This document shows positions 24,479 through 36,100 of a stretch of DNA of 64,000 nucleotides, piece by piece. Position 1 is the stretch's first letter, and every line of letters begins with the position of its first letter. This DNA comes from Doris montereyensis (Eukaryota > Mollusca > Gastropoda > Nudibranchia > Dorididae): positions 52,501 through 116,500 of the forward strand of contig JAXRKP010001026.1 of assembly GCA_037039925.1 (NCBI GenBank). The letters are read 5' to 3'. The position numbers and the translations under genes are program-made. The notes below the pieces were generated by a model. It made no database searches, was not told the origin of the DNA, and saw only the letters and a program-made list of their open reading frames with translations.

Positions 24479-24584
24479 ACATTGCCTCCGACGACTGCAA
24501 CTCCTATGCCTACAACTGTCGCAAAGACAACCCCCACTTATATAGAACCTCAGCCTCCACCTCTTGTTGTGGACAGAAAAGCAG
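24479..24584 (+). CDS. TSP1 receptor gene exon 5: Thr/Pro-rich linker
   Basis: From a tttcaaacag acceptor to a gtaaga donor, phase 0 in and phase 1 out, the exon encodes 35 residues beginning TLPPTTATPMPTTVAKTTP and ending PPPLVVDRKA. Such Thr/Pro runs usually form an O-glycosylated stalk between extracellular modules. A second frame is also open and contains cysteines, but it does not fit the phase of exon 6, so the Thr/Pro frame is preferred. Confidence 0.75.
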
Positions 24585-24664
24585 GTAAGATTGGTTGAAG
24601 GGTTACTGTCATATTTACTATCATAATATTGCAGTTTTGTGAACACGACTGTTATGAGAAACTG

Positions 24665-24800
24665 AATTTGATATGATTTGATTTCTTTTGATTTTACTCA
24701 CATCCACAACTAAGGTGATCTCGAGGCTTTTTGGAAGGATTTGTTAATTTTGCCCTGGACTGCGCTGTAGACAGCCATAGGATCTTTGACATGCTTTCTG
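24665..24800 (-). mobile_element. SINE S2 fragment (tail part)
   Basis: Contains gatttcttttgattttactc and ccacaactaaggtgatctcg, with the head missing. Confidence 0.7.
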
Positions 24801-25835
24801 AAGTGATTTTTTTTTGCTTTTAGTATATATATGAAGAACTGTCAAAATACAGTCATCCTATATCAATGCTTAGTTTATAGCGTCTTTGGTAGTCATCTTG
24901 GATTTTGACCTAATTTTCAAAATCTATCTCCTCCCTTAGTTATGAATAAAATCACTCAAAACCTGTGCAGATCGTCTTTTCCACTCAATACCTAAAGAGT
25001 GACGTCATGTTTTTTTTAAATTTTGGATAGTTTGTATTTTTAATGGATTTTTAAAAAATAATAAATATCGTGTATATACAAAAATGGCATTTTTATTACA
25101 ACAAAAATTCTCAAATTTTTTTACAAGATATCAAAAATACCTGACGCCATTCTATTAACATTTACAAGAGGAACCTGTGTGCCAAATATAATACAATTCG
25201 TTCGCTAAATGATGGAGGAGATAGAAATTTAGTGTGAAAAAACTACATTTTGAGACAAACGCAAATAAAGGAATTAAAAGAAAATACTATACAGCAAACG
25301 CTTCAGACAGGTTGCCCTTCTTGTAGCAGCCCCCTTACTCTTTCAACAGTCTCTCGCATTGTCACTAATGTAAAGAGAATTGTATATCTAGGTTAAGCTG
25401 TGCACTTTTGTGAAAACAGACGTCAAAATGACCAGTTTATTGTTTATTTCCTCTATTGCTATGCTTGTGGGCTGTTTACATAACATCAATGCGCAGCGCC
25501 TATTACATCATATAGTGTTGGGCCAAATCGAAATGCAGTGTCGAAAGCCAAGCCAAACTGGTGCTGCCACATTTGGCGATTAGCCACCAATACACAAATT
25601 TTTACTGCCATCTTCTCATTCAGTGTTAAGGTAATTGAAGTCAAAATTTGGACTCTTTTACCTATCTTCGCCTATCAAATATTTTGTAACAAAAAAATTA
25701 TTTGTCATATGGACATTTTTCTGCCATGAACTTATAGATAAATGATTGTTTTACCCGAATATGCAAAGAACAGAAAGTCAACATTTTGGTCCCAAACTCG
25801 CCAATCCAGATGCGGCCCCCCCCCCCCCCCACCCT

Positions 25836-26265
25836 CTTGAATTTAATTTGCGTTCTTAGGAAAAGACACCTAACATGTATTTACCCATTTGATTCAGGAG
25901 CAATGTTCCCTCTACTTTTTTCTGGTCTTTGTGCGCACAATGTTTGGTGTTATGAAAAGTTTGACCAAAAAATCTCAATTGTGCGCACTGTGTGGGTTTT
26001 TTTATTGTTGTACACAGACATTTCTCAACTGTGCGTACCTTTTCTCTTTAGTGTGCACGCGCACATGCGTACATCATAGAGGGAACATTGCTCAGAAGCA
26101 AATTTTAATGGATATCGCCATCAGCTGGGGAGTAAGTCCTGTGAGATAAGTGTCCTGTCCAGAAAAATGACGTGTTATCTGTCACCTGTTCTGCTCTATG
26201 ATATAGAAACCAGGATATGTTCCAGCTCTATGGGCCACAACGACCTTGAAAGAACTTTGCTGTAC
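25836..26265 (+). mobile_element. SINE S1 interrupted by a MITE
   Basis: S1 words occur on both sides of the insertion: cttaggaaaagacacctaac and catgtatttacccatttg before 25900, and agtgtcctgtcc, gttctgctctatgatataga and cgaccttgaaagaactttgc after 26091. Confidence 0.65.
25901..26090. mobile_element. 190-bp hAT-like MITE
   Basis: The inverted ends CAATGTTCCCTCTA and TAGAGGGAACATTG are perfect over 14 bp. The flanking octamers ttcaggag and ctcagaag agree at 6 of 8 positions, as expected for an old 8-bp target duplication of hAT elements. The interior contains several TGTGCGCAC-like motifs near both ends. Confidence 0.75.
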
Positions 26266-26729
26266 TTTACATTCATTGATGAATGTCAAATTGATGGAGT
26301 AGAGGGCTGTTATAATGTGTGTCTTTTGATGATAGTGAATTTAAAGAGTCGTTATATTAGTAAAACGTAACACATTTAAGGGGAGAAGCGGGTTCTGAAA
26401 ACTAATAAAGCAAGACAGCTATGACCTTCATATATGAGTTCTATGTATCGAAATTAGAAGGACCAAAAAGGAAAGAGAAAAATTCAATCGTTGCCCCCCA
26501 AAAAACATAAATTTTCAAAATTTTAAAAGCTGCATCAATTTTTTATTTGTATGCATCTTTGTTTACGTACAATAAACAGAAGTGTGCATTGGTTTGGAAA
26601 ATTATGCCAAACTTTAATTTATGGGCTTTTGAAACTTGCATGAACACTGTATACAAAAAAGTACAATTGAGATATTCGCCTTTGAAGTTTATGTATTGCC
26701 TTTGATGAATTGAAAAAAAAGGAAAAATG

Positions 26730-27170
26730 GCTCTCATGAACCTAGAAAAGAGTAGGAAAATACTTTGAACCGTCAAAACCCTTGAGAGGCTCTCAGCTAC
26801 CTCTTGTCGACCATGTTTCAACTGCCCCGGCTCCCTTATATTCATGTAGGGATGGCACCTTTTGATAACAGGGTCGCAGAATATGTCACATATTTTCCGG
26901 CCGATCTAAGACATTATTCAGGACATTTCATCAATAATAGATTTATTGGATAGAATACATTAAAATGATTAAAAGTACCAACTTTCAATACTTTAGACAA
27001 AATGATTGTCTTTTATAGTATCACAGCTGTATCATTTCTAAAATAATCATATACATTTAAAATGGTATCATTGTGAAGGGAATGAACAGCTCCATCCAAT
27101 AATTCAATAAACTAGATTTGTCATTATGGGCAAAAATGGCTTTTTCAGAACTCGCTCCTCTCCTTAAATT
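26730..27170 (+). repeat. Dispersed repeat R, copy 2
   Basis: Same orientation as 9490-9985. Contains cctagaaaagagtagg, ccggccgatctaagac and gggcaaaaatgg in the same order. Confidence 0.7.
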
Positions 27171-27299
27171 AAACTAGAAACAAAAAACAATTTACATGAA
27201 TTATTTTATGATAGAAATTAAAAACTTGAGCTAATCCTAATCTTTCACTAATCTGAAGCGACAAATATTCCAGTTAAGAAAAAAATGAGTGTATATTAA

Positions 27300-27583
27300 T
27301 GGCACCAGTGGCTAAGTGGGCAGGCTGCCAGACCTAGGATTATAAGGTTCTTGGTTTGAATCATAGCAAAGCTAGGTACGATGTTGTTGTCCTTGACAAA
27401 GACACTTAACACGCACTATACCGATTGAACCCACGTGCAAATGGGTACAAGCACTAGTTTTGGGAGTTGGAAACCTGCATAGGACTAGCATCCTGTCCAG
27501 GAGGTGTTCCACTTCATGCCACAGAAATGGGGATAAGCTCAGGCTCTATTGGCCCTAATGACTTTGAAGGAACTTTACTTTTT
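27300..27583 (+). mobile_element. SINE S1, full length
   Basis: Head CAGTGGCTAAGTGGGCAGGC and a B-box region GGTTTGAATCATAGC, then the S1 body to gactttgaaggaactttact. It lies in the intron before exon 6. Confidence 0.88.
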
Positions 27584-27998
27584 TATATTAATGGCCTTTT
27601 ACTTCTTTTAGTAAAATATGTTTTTATAATTTTTCACACAAATTTAACGAATTTTTATTTACAAATTGCAAGTACCCCAACATTGTTCTTTTTTTTTCAG
27701 TACATTTTTTTTTTCATATGAAAGAATTAAAGGACTTTAAAAAAACCTTCCCTTATTATGTCCTTCAAGCCAAAATGCAATCCAACCTAATTACTTTATT
27801 CTATAAGTGCTTTTGCTCAGTGGATTTATTATAGCTTTGTGTCTGAGCTTCAAAAGATATGGTCTGGTAACTCATTTCAATATGAAAATAATGACCACCA
27901 ATTTCAATGTTTGAAATCAAAGAGGTTTCTTGAAAATAAAGTTTAGTGTTTTCTGATAATATGTTTTTTTGTGTCAATTTCATATTGCATCTCTTGAG

Positions 27999-28216
27999 GG
28001 AAACACGGACAGCGACGTTATCAATGGAGTGTGTGGGGGCGCTGGTCACGTTGTTCTAAGTCATGTGGCGATGGGCACAAGTCTCGAATCAGGGTCTGTG
28101 TTGATTCTAAAAAGTACCCCCTGTTGAGATGTTTGCCCGACATTGTGGGGGTGGCGTCTCGTCTCAGAGAAGGAACTGCAAAGGAAGTTGTTCCGGTGTA
28201 CCTTTAGCCGCGCCTG
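27999..28216 (+). CDS. TSP1 receptor gene exon 6: third thrombospondin type 1 repeat
   Basis: The phase-1 acceptor ctcttgag is followed by [20 protein letters not shown], then [13 protein letters not shown], a clear TSP1 start with W-x-x-W-x-x-W and the C-x-x-x-C pair. Near the end the expected frame changes: [14 protein letters not shown] and PLAAPG are read in the +2 frame up to a gtgagt donor in phase 1. Adding one G to the GGGGG run at 28147-28151 joins the two frames and makes the exon length fit phase 1 in and 1 out. The two halves are each clearly coding, so this is one exon with a one-base break. Confidence 0.85.
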
Positions 28217-28537
28217 GTGAGTTTTAAAGCTGTGATATTGGTGGCTTGACTTGATTTGCATATTATGTCTACATATCGGAGACTGAGGGCTTTCATCATT
28301 GTGAATAGTATTTCATCACTTGTCAATCACTTTTGCACAGGTGATATTTTCTAAAAATGAACCTTTCAAGTATTTAAAGGAGAACGAAGGTGAAAAGTTA
28401 ACGGTTTTCTTTCTTTCGTTTAAAAGTTCATTCCTGATCGCTTGGTTTGAAGTATTTCTTGGGTTGAATTAAAATATGCGCGCTTGCAGTAAATACTCCA
28501 GAATTGAGTTAGTCAGTTATTGTGAAAAAGAAGAAGT

Positions 28538-28780
28538 AAAAGGTCCTTCAAGGTCATGGCAACCTTTATGGCCAGGGTTTATCCAGGTTTCTATAGAATG
28601 GAGCGTTACAGGTGATAGTGTGGATATGAAGTTAGTTTGTCACAGGTTTTATGCCGCAGCTGGTACTGGTATCTATCTGCACCTGCTGTGTCGACTAAGA
28701 AAGTTTTTTCAACGAACACAGCATCGTGCCTAGCATTGCCGGGATTCAAACCGTAGTCCTCATAATTCCAACAGCTATTA
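28538..28780 (-). mobile_element. SINE S1, diverged
   Basis: Contains aaggtccttcaaggtcatgg, tgtcacaggttttatgccgc and attgccgggattcaaaccg. The arrangement is that of S1 with several indels. It lies immediately before the long CT tract. Confidence 0.7.
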
Positions 28781-28827
28781 ACACAATGGAAAAAATGATT
28801 CCATGTGGCAATCTCCATTTTCATTGG

Positions 28828-30035
<1,208 letters not shown>

Positions 30036-30124
30036 GAAGCTGGCTAGTTATCTATTCATCATTCCATTCTGCTTACTATTCTATCTAATCGTGTTGACAC
30101 AATCATACCTTTCTCTCCTACCAG

Positions 30125-30178
30125 GGGCCATCGTTGCAGGAAACGTCCCAGGTAATGGGGGAAACAGTGTAAACCAAA
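30125..30178 (+). CDS. TSP1 receptor gene exon 7 (54 bp, membrane-proximal linker)
   Basis: The exon lies between a ctcctaccag acceptor and a strong gtaagt donor, phase 1 in and phase 1 out, and encodes AIVAGNVPGNGGNSVNQ. It has no cysteine and is rich in Gly and Asn, a flexible juxtamembrane linker. A shorter version using an internal gtaatg donor after NVPG is possible and would also keep phase 1. Confidence 0.65.
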
Positions 30179-30384
30179 GTAAGTCAACCCGCTCAGATGG
30201 TCAGTAGGCACCGCTTGTTGACTTGGAAAAAAACAAATTTATATTTAGGGAGGGTTGAGCTGGTACAAAGAAAATTAGAACTTGCGTCTTTTATGGTAAG
30301 TTTGGAAACTTCCATACTCAGAGTTGAATGTAGAAGAATCAGGAGAAGAATTCTGTTCTTTCTGGCATACGATTTAGTGTGCTT

Positions 30385-30550
30385 CTTCATTATGGCTTTC
30401 CACGCCGTCTTTACTTTCGGATTTTAGACCTAGATCTAGCTACCCATTTCACCACCTCTTGGTTGACAGGAGGGCCAGAAGACAATTGCCTGGACTGGTA
30501 ATCGAACTCGGGCCTCCTGCGTGGTAGTCAGACGCTCTACCGACGACTGA
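30385..30550 (-). mobile_element. tRNA-like SINE family S3, copy 2
   Basis: Contains ggctttccacgccgtcttta, ctagctacccatttcacc and agtcagacgctctaccgacg, parallel to 21350-21530. On the minus strand the head has GTCGGTAGAGCGTCTGACT and GTTCGATTACC. Confidence 0.7.
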
Positions 30551-31404
30551 ACTATTTATTCTAAATAAAAAGAAGAAAAAAAGTACTAGGTCTGAATTGA
30601 CATAACCACCAGCATGTTTATAACGCTCAACCATAGTCACAGAAATACAACGCAATCACAAATATAGCATGAAACAAGATATGGAGATAATGTATCTCGC
30701 CAATCATATAACTGAATTTTTAATTTTTAATTTTTATATTTATGTGTTTATTTAGATTATTTTTTATTTTTTTAATTATTTTTATGTCTTTTTCAATATT
30801 TACTTGTTTATTGGTTAATTTTTTCATTTCACTTTTAGTTAGGCTACTAACCCTAAGGATTTAACAATTTAACAGACTTACTTTTTCTTTTAAAACACGC
30901 GTAACTAACATAATATAATTTCCTTATATGCACAAAGTTTTTATACTAAGCCAACAAGGCTCACCTAGTTAGGGAGACTGGGAATAAAAAAAAGTTTTGT
31001 TTTTTTTAAAATCTGAGTCGCTGTCATGAAAATTCACTCTCTTCTAGACACTGTAGGCCTATTTTCCTTGTTATTGCTGTATGTATACATGTCTCCGTTA
31101 TAAATAATACAAGCATACCCAAAGACAATTGTGGAATATGATTCTGTTATGGGTGATACCAAGTACAATTATTAGATCAAGTCAGTTGTTGCTCACATAA
31201 GACAGATACACAGACAGACAGACAGAGAGAGAGAGAAAAGATAGGGAGGGAGGGAGAGGAGAGGATAGAGGCCAGAGAGAGAGAGAGACTCCCTGGTGGG
31301 AGTCAACGCTCTAGGCAGTAGTCATAAATATGAGTGTCATAGTATCAATCAGTAAGTAGGAAGTTCAGATGATGAAAAGGTGGGTGTCGGGGGATAATTT
31401 TCTC
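30551..31404. other. Intron, AT-rich, no gene seen
   Basis: T-rich sequence at 30715-30835 and a GAGA-rich patch at 31210-31290. A short stretch at 31085-31180 resembles 20395-20545 (acaagcat, gggtgataccaagta). No coding signal. Confidence 0.5.
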
Positions 31405-31600
31405 AGACAATAATGGAAATGGGCTGGCCATATAGAAAGATTTAGATACATTAGATAGACAAAAAGATATACAGAATGCCAGGCAATAAATGGAAACAGA
31501 AACCAAGGAAGACCACTGACAAAATGGCATGATGACATTACAAAACAAAATACATGAGTGGATGACGGAGGTGTGGCAGATGAAAGCTAGGAACAAAACT
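31405..31600 (+). mobile_element. LINE C-terminal remnant
   Basis: One frame reads KWAGHIERFRYIR, stop, TKRYTEC, then NQGRPLTKWHDDITKQ. This is the conserved end of many LINE polyproteins (WAGHI followed by a GRP-x-x-W-x-DD block). The next codons, read as KARNKTH and then KASV, correspond to the final DR-x-x-W region, and exactly there the 37-bp array begins. Confidence 0.65.
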
Positions 31601-34212
31601 CACTGAAAGGCATCTGTGTAAAGCAAGGAACAGAAACACTGCAAGGCATCCGTGGAAAGCAAGGAACAGAACTCACTGCAAGGCATCTGTTGAAAATAAA
31701 GAACAGAACTCACTGCAAAGCATCTGTTGTAAATAAAGAACAGAACTCACTGCAAAGCATCTGTGTAAAGCAAGGAACAGAACTCACTGCAAGGCATCTG
31801 TGGAAAGCAAGGAACAGAACTCACTGCAAGGCATCTGTGTAAAGCAAGGAACAGAACTCACTGCAAAGCATCTGTGTAAAGCAAGGAACAGAACTCACTG
31901 CAAAGCATCTGTGGAAAGCAAGGAACAGAACTCACTGCGAGGCATCTGTGGAAAGTAAGGAACAGAACTCACTGCAAAGTCATCTGTGTAAAGCTAGGAA
32001 CAGAACTCACTGCAAGGCATCTGTGGAAAGCAAGGAACAGAACTCACTGCAAGGCATCTGTGGAAAGTAAGGAACAGAACTCACTGCAAAGCATCTGTGT
32101 AAAGCAAGGAACAGAACTCACTGCAAAGGCATCTATGGAAGGCAAGGAACAGAACTCACTGCAAGGCATCTGTGGAAGGCAAGGAACAGAAATCACTGCA
32201 AGGCATCTGTGTAAAGCTAGGAACAGAACTCAGCAAAGCATCTGTGGAAAGCAAGGAACAGAACTCACTGCAAAGCATCTGTGTAAAGCAAGAATTAGAA
32301 CTCACTGCAAAGCATCTGTGTAAACCAAGGAACAGAACTCACTGCAAGGCATCTGTGGAAGGCAAGGAACAGAACTCACTGCAAGGCATCTGTGGAAACC
32401 AAGGAACAGAACTCACTGCAAAGCATCTGTGTAAAGCAAGGAACAGAACTCACTGCAAGGCATCTGTGGAAGGCAAGGAACAGAACTCACTGCAAGGCAT
32501 CTGTGGAAGGCAAGGAACAGAAACTCACTGCAAGGCATCTGTGGAAGGCAAGTAACAGAACTCACTGCAAGGCATCTGTGGAAGGCAAGGAACAGAACTC
32601 ACTGCAAGGCATCTGTGGAAGGCAAGGAACAGAAATCACTGCAAGGCATCTGTGGAAGGCTAGGAACAGAACTCACTGCGAGGCATCTGTGGAAAGTAAG
32701 CAACAGAACTCACTGCAAGGCGTCCATGGAAGCCAAGGAACAGAACTCACTGCAAGGCATCTGTGTAAAGCAAGGAACAGAACTCACTGCAAGGCATCTG
32801 TGTAAAGCAAAGAATAGAACTCACTGCAAGACATCTGTGTAAAGCAAGGAACAGAACTCACTGCAAGGCATCTGTGTAAAGCAAGGAACAGAACTCACTG
32901 CAAGGCATCTGTGTAAAGCAAGGAACAGAACTCACTGCAAGGCATCTGTGTAAAGCAAAGAACAGAACTCACTGGAAGGCATCTGTGTAAAGCAAGGAAC
33001 AGAAATCACTGCAAGGCATCTGTGTAAAGCAAAGGAACAGAACTCACTGGAAGGCATCTGTGTAAAGCAAGGAACAGAAATCACTGCAAGGCATCTGTGT
33101 AAAGCAAGGAACAGAAATCACTGCAAGGCATCTGTGGAAAGCAAGGAACAGAACTCATTGCAAAGCATCTGTGGAAAGCAAGGAACAGAATTCATATGTG
33201 GAAAGCAAGGAACAGAATTCACTGCAAAGCATCTGTGGAAAGCAAGGAACAGAACTCACTGCAAAGCATCTGTGTAAAGCAAGGAACAGATCTCACTGCA
33301 AGGCATCTGTGGAAACCAAGGAACAGAATTCATTGCAAAGCATCTGTGGAAAGCAAAGAACAGAACTCGCTGCAAGGCATCTGTGCAAAGCATCTGTGGA
33401 AAGCAAGGAACAGAATTCACTGCAAGGCATCTGTGGAAAGCAAGGAACAGAATTCACTGCAAAGAATCTGTGGAAAGCAAGAAACAGAATTCACTGCAAG
33501 GCATCTGTGGAAAGCAAGAGAACAGAACTCACTGCAAGGCATCTGTGGAAGGCAAGGAACAGAACTCACTCGCAAGGCATCTGTGGAAGGCAAGGAACAG
33601 AAATCACTGCAAGGCATCTGTGGAAAGCAAGGAACAGAACTCACTGCGAGGCATCTGTGGAAAGTAAGAAACAGAACACACTGCAAGACATCCATGGAAG
33701 CCAAGCAACAGAACTCACTGCAAGGCATCTGTGTAAAGCAAGGAACAGAACTCACTGCAAGGCATCTGTGTAAAGCAAAGAATAGAACTCACTGCAAGGC
33801 ACTAAAGCAAGGAACAGAACTCACTGCAAGGCATCTGTGTAAAGCAAGTAACAGAACTCACTGCAAGGCATCTGTGTAAAGCAAGGAACAGAACTCACTG
33901 CAAGGCATCTGTGTAAAGCAAAGAATAGAACTCACTGGAAGGCATCTGTGTAAAGCAAGGACCAGAACTCACTGCAAGGCATCTGTGTAAAGCAAGGAAC
34001 AGAACTCACTGCAAGGCATCTGTAAAGCAAGGAACAGAAATCACTGCAAGGCATCTGTGTAAAGCAAGGAACAGAACTCACTGCAAGACATCTGTGTAAA
34101 GCAAGGAACAGAACTCACTGCAAGACATCTGTGTAAAGCAAGGAACAGAACTCACTGCAAGACATCTGTGGGAGGCAAAGAACAGAACTCACTGCAAGAC
34201 ATCTGTGGAAGG
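31590..34212. repeat. Minisatellite, 37-bp unit, about 70 copies
   Basis: The unit is ggcatctgtggaaagcaagg followed by aacagaactcactgcaa. Two main variants alternate (tggaaag and tgtaaag), plus rarer aggcaag units, and some units are shortened. Because 37 is not a multiple of three, every frame is used in turn and the repetitive ORFs are artefacts. It occupies most of the intron between exons 7 and 8. Confidence 0.97.
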
Positions 34213-34535
34213 TTTGCATCCCGTAGTAGATGGTTGGCATCTAATCATCACCCTGTTGTATATTTGTAAAGGCCATTGAAGGAGAAGATGATGGAAGGAT
34301 TCTTTCTAACAAGTATTCTTCAATAGCACCCACCGTACTCACTGATTCTTACAACCTAAGCATTTCAAAATGCAGTTGGTGATTGGCCTGGGCACTACTG
34401 TCAGGTCACTCTTCTTTCAGAATGAATCATTTTTGTGCTAGAGCGGTTCATTTCATCTTGATATTCTTGATGCCACTTCTCAAATGAACCTTCCATGTTC
34501 TAAGATGCAATTGATTTCCACGTTGTCTCTCCTAG

Positions 34536-34665
34536 GTATAGTACTTGGTTTGGTGGATGAGGAAAGCGAATCTCAACTGACGCCAGAGACGATCATATTC
34601 ATCGTACTTATTCTCACCGCACTTCTCATCTTCCTCATCTCTTTTTGTATCTGGCTGGTTCAGAG
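34536..34665 (+). CDS. TSP1 receptor gene exon 8: transmembrane segment
   Basis: After a ctctcctag acceptor (phase 1) the exon reads IVLGLVDEESESQLTPE, then TIIFIVLILTALLIFLISFC, then IWLVQR, ending at gtaagc in phase 2. The hydrophobic run of about 24 residues bounded by acidic residues outside and by QR-N at the inner side is a single-pass type I membrane helix with a weak stop-transfer signal, strengthened by KIKSE in the next exon. There are no frame breaks. The 130-bp length fits both phases. Confidence 0.88.
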
Positions 34666-34823
34666 GTAAGCATGTGGAAGTTCACTTCTAGAGGAATACA
34701 CTTTTGAGGTTTTTGGTTTTATTGAAACTCCACTCCCTCTCGACGCAAAACATACTATGATGATTTAGATTTGTATTCTATGACGTCGTATATTGTGACC
34801 CCAGATTAATACAGTTGTAAAAG

Positions 34824-35125
34824 ATTTTGATTTGATTTGATTTTACCCACATCAATAACAAAGGTGATATTGGCATTTTTAAGTTTGCTTTGACTGCCCT
34901 GTAAACAACCAAGGGATCTTTAACGTGCACAGAGTATTGTGATCTGCACAAGGATCCTCCTTTTCATTGTCCGTCTCCGATAGGTCTAGGTGTCAATTCA
35001 CCTACCTGGACCAAGGGATGGGTTGTACTTGAAAAATCTGGAGAAAATTGTTCAACCATTGGTGCTTGAACCCACGGCCTTTTGGTTCAGAGGCTAACAC
35101 TTTACCTCTGGATCACTGAGTCCCC
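34824..35125 (-). mobile_element. SINE S2, near full length
   Basis: Contains gattttacccacatcaataa, gggatctttaacgtgcacag and gaacccacggccttttggtt, the S2 set. Confidence 0.85.
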
Positions 35126-35529
35126 TATGGATTAAATTAAGTTTACCTAGATCTAGCAGTGAGACAACTGATGTCACTCTCACATTTCTCGTACTAAAAA
35201 CAGAGCCTCATCTTCTTATGTGATATTGATTCAACTTTTAATCAGCAAGGAGGTCACACGCACCCTCTCACCAGGACACCCCCCCCCTCATCCCCTGGAC
35301 CCCTCGCCTCCCCTACCTCATCCTTGTTAGTTCAGTGTTCGGGCTTCGAATACGTGAGGGTTTCCATCACCCCAAGGCGCCCTAAGCCCAAGGCTCAGAC
35401 TCACAGTGTTTATATTCGCAGCCATGAATGCGCGAGGTAGTCTCGTGGTATTCGTCAAAGCGAGCACTCAAATAACGCAAGACCAGACAAAAAGGTAGTT
35501 GATATCAACGAGTAATAGATCGTATATCA

Positions 35530-35702
35530 CTTGCTAGTTTGTCACAAGCTGATGCTAGTACCCATTTTCACCTGGATCAAGAGGGAAATGCAAGTTCAAT
35601 ATCTTGCCCACGGAAAACAATGTCAGACCTAGCATTGCCAGGATTCAAACCCAGAAACTCATGATGTATAGTCCGGCAGTCTAACCACTACTCGACTGAC
35701 AC
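35530..35702 (-). mobile_element. SINE S1 head half
   Basis: Contains gatgctagtacccattttca, attgccaggattcaaaccc and gtctaaccactactcgac. The S1 tail half is missing. Confidence 0.75.
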
Positions 35703-35811
35703 CATGTTTGTGATTATGAGTCAACAAACTTATCCTTATCTTGTGGCGCAAAGAAAAGCCCTTATTTGATGTGTAAATATGAACTATTACGTTCTATTGC
35801 TCTGTCTTCAG

Positions 35812-35940
35812 GAATCATACGTCAAAGATAAAGTCAGAGATTAGTTCCATTCATCCATTTTATCGGAATGAGGCTAGTGATGGGGGTCCGTCTGCGGTGG
35901 GGAGTCATCCAATCTGTGTTTGAACATGATACTGGCTACC
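35812..35940 (+). CDS. TSP1 receptor gene exon 9: juxtamembrane cytoplasmic segment
   Basis: A gtcttcag acceptor in phase 2 leads into NHTSKIKSEISSIHPFYRNE and then SDGGPSAVG. As written, the frame would stop at TGA in GTG-TTT-GA. Dropping one G from GGGG at 35899-35902 gives VIQSVFEHDTGY and reaches a perfect gtaagt donor in phase 1, which is what exon 10 needs. The membrane-proximal Lys residues agree with the inside-positive rule. An alternative is that translation really ends at TGA at 35923-35925, giving a form with a tail of about 40 residues. Confidence 0.7.
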
Positions 35941-35961
35941 GTAAGTAAAAGAGTACTAGTA

Positions 35962-36100
35962 CTGTTCCATCGGAGCTTATCCCAGTTTCTATATCATGAA
36001 ACGAATCAGGTGATGATAATCACCTCCTTGACAGGACGCTAATCTGATGTAGGCTTTTACACCCAAGCTAGTGTTTGTACCCATTTGCACCTGGGTATTT
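35962..36100 (-). mobile_element. SINE S1 tail half
   Basis: Contains cggagcttatcccagtttct, cctccttgacaggacgctaa and ttgtacccatttgcacctgg. It is cut off at the boundary with the LINE at 36101. Confidence 0.75.

Noticed and set aside
24479..24584. Alternative frame of exon 5 encoding a Cys-containing peptide (DDCNSYAYNC)
   Set aside because: It would end in phase 2, which does not fit exon 6; the Thr/Pro frame fits both neighbours.
25428..25583. 51-residue ORF with a signal-peptide-like start (MTSLLFISSIAMLVG)
   Set aside because: Isolated inside an intron with many repeats, no cysteine pattern, no splice partner; likely chance.
32060..33879. Several 75-227-residue ORFs repeating KEQNSLQGIC
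   Set aside because: They follow the 37-bp minisatellite, shift frame with each unit and have no splice or promoter context.
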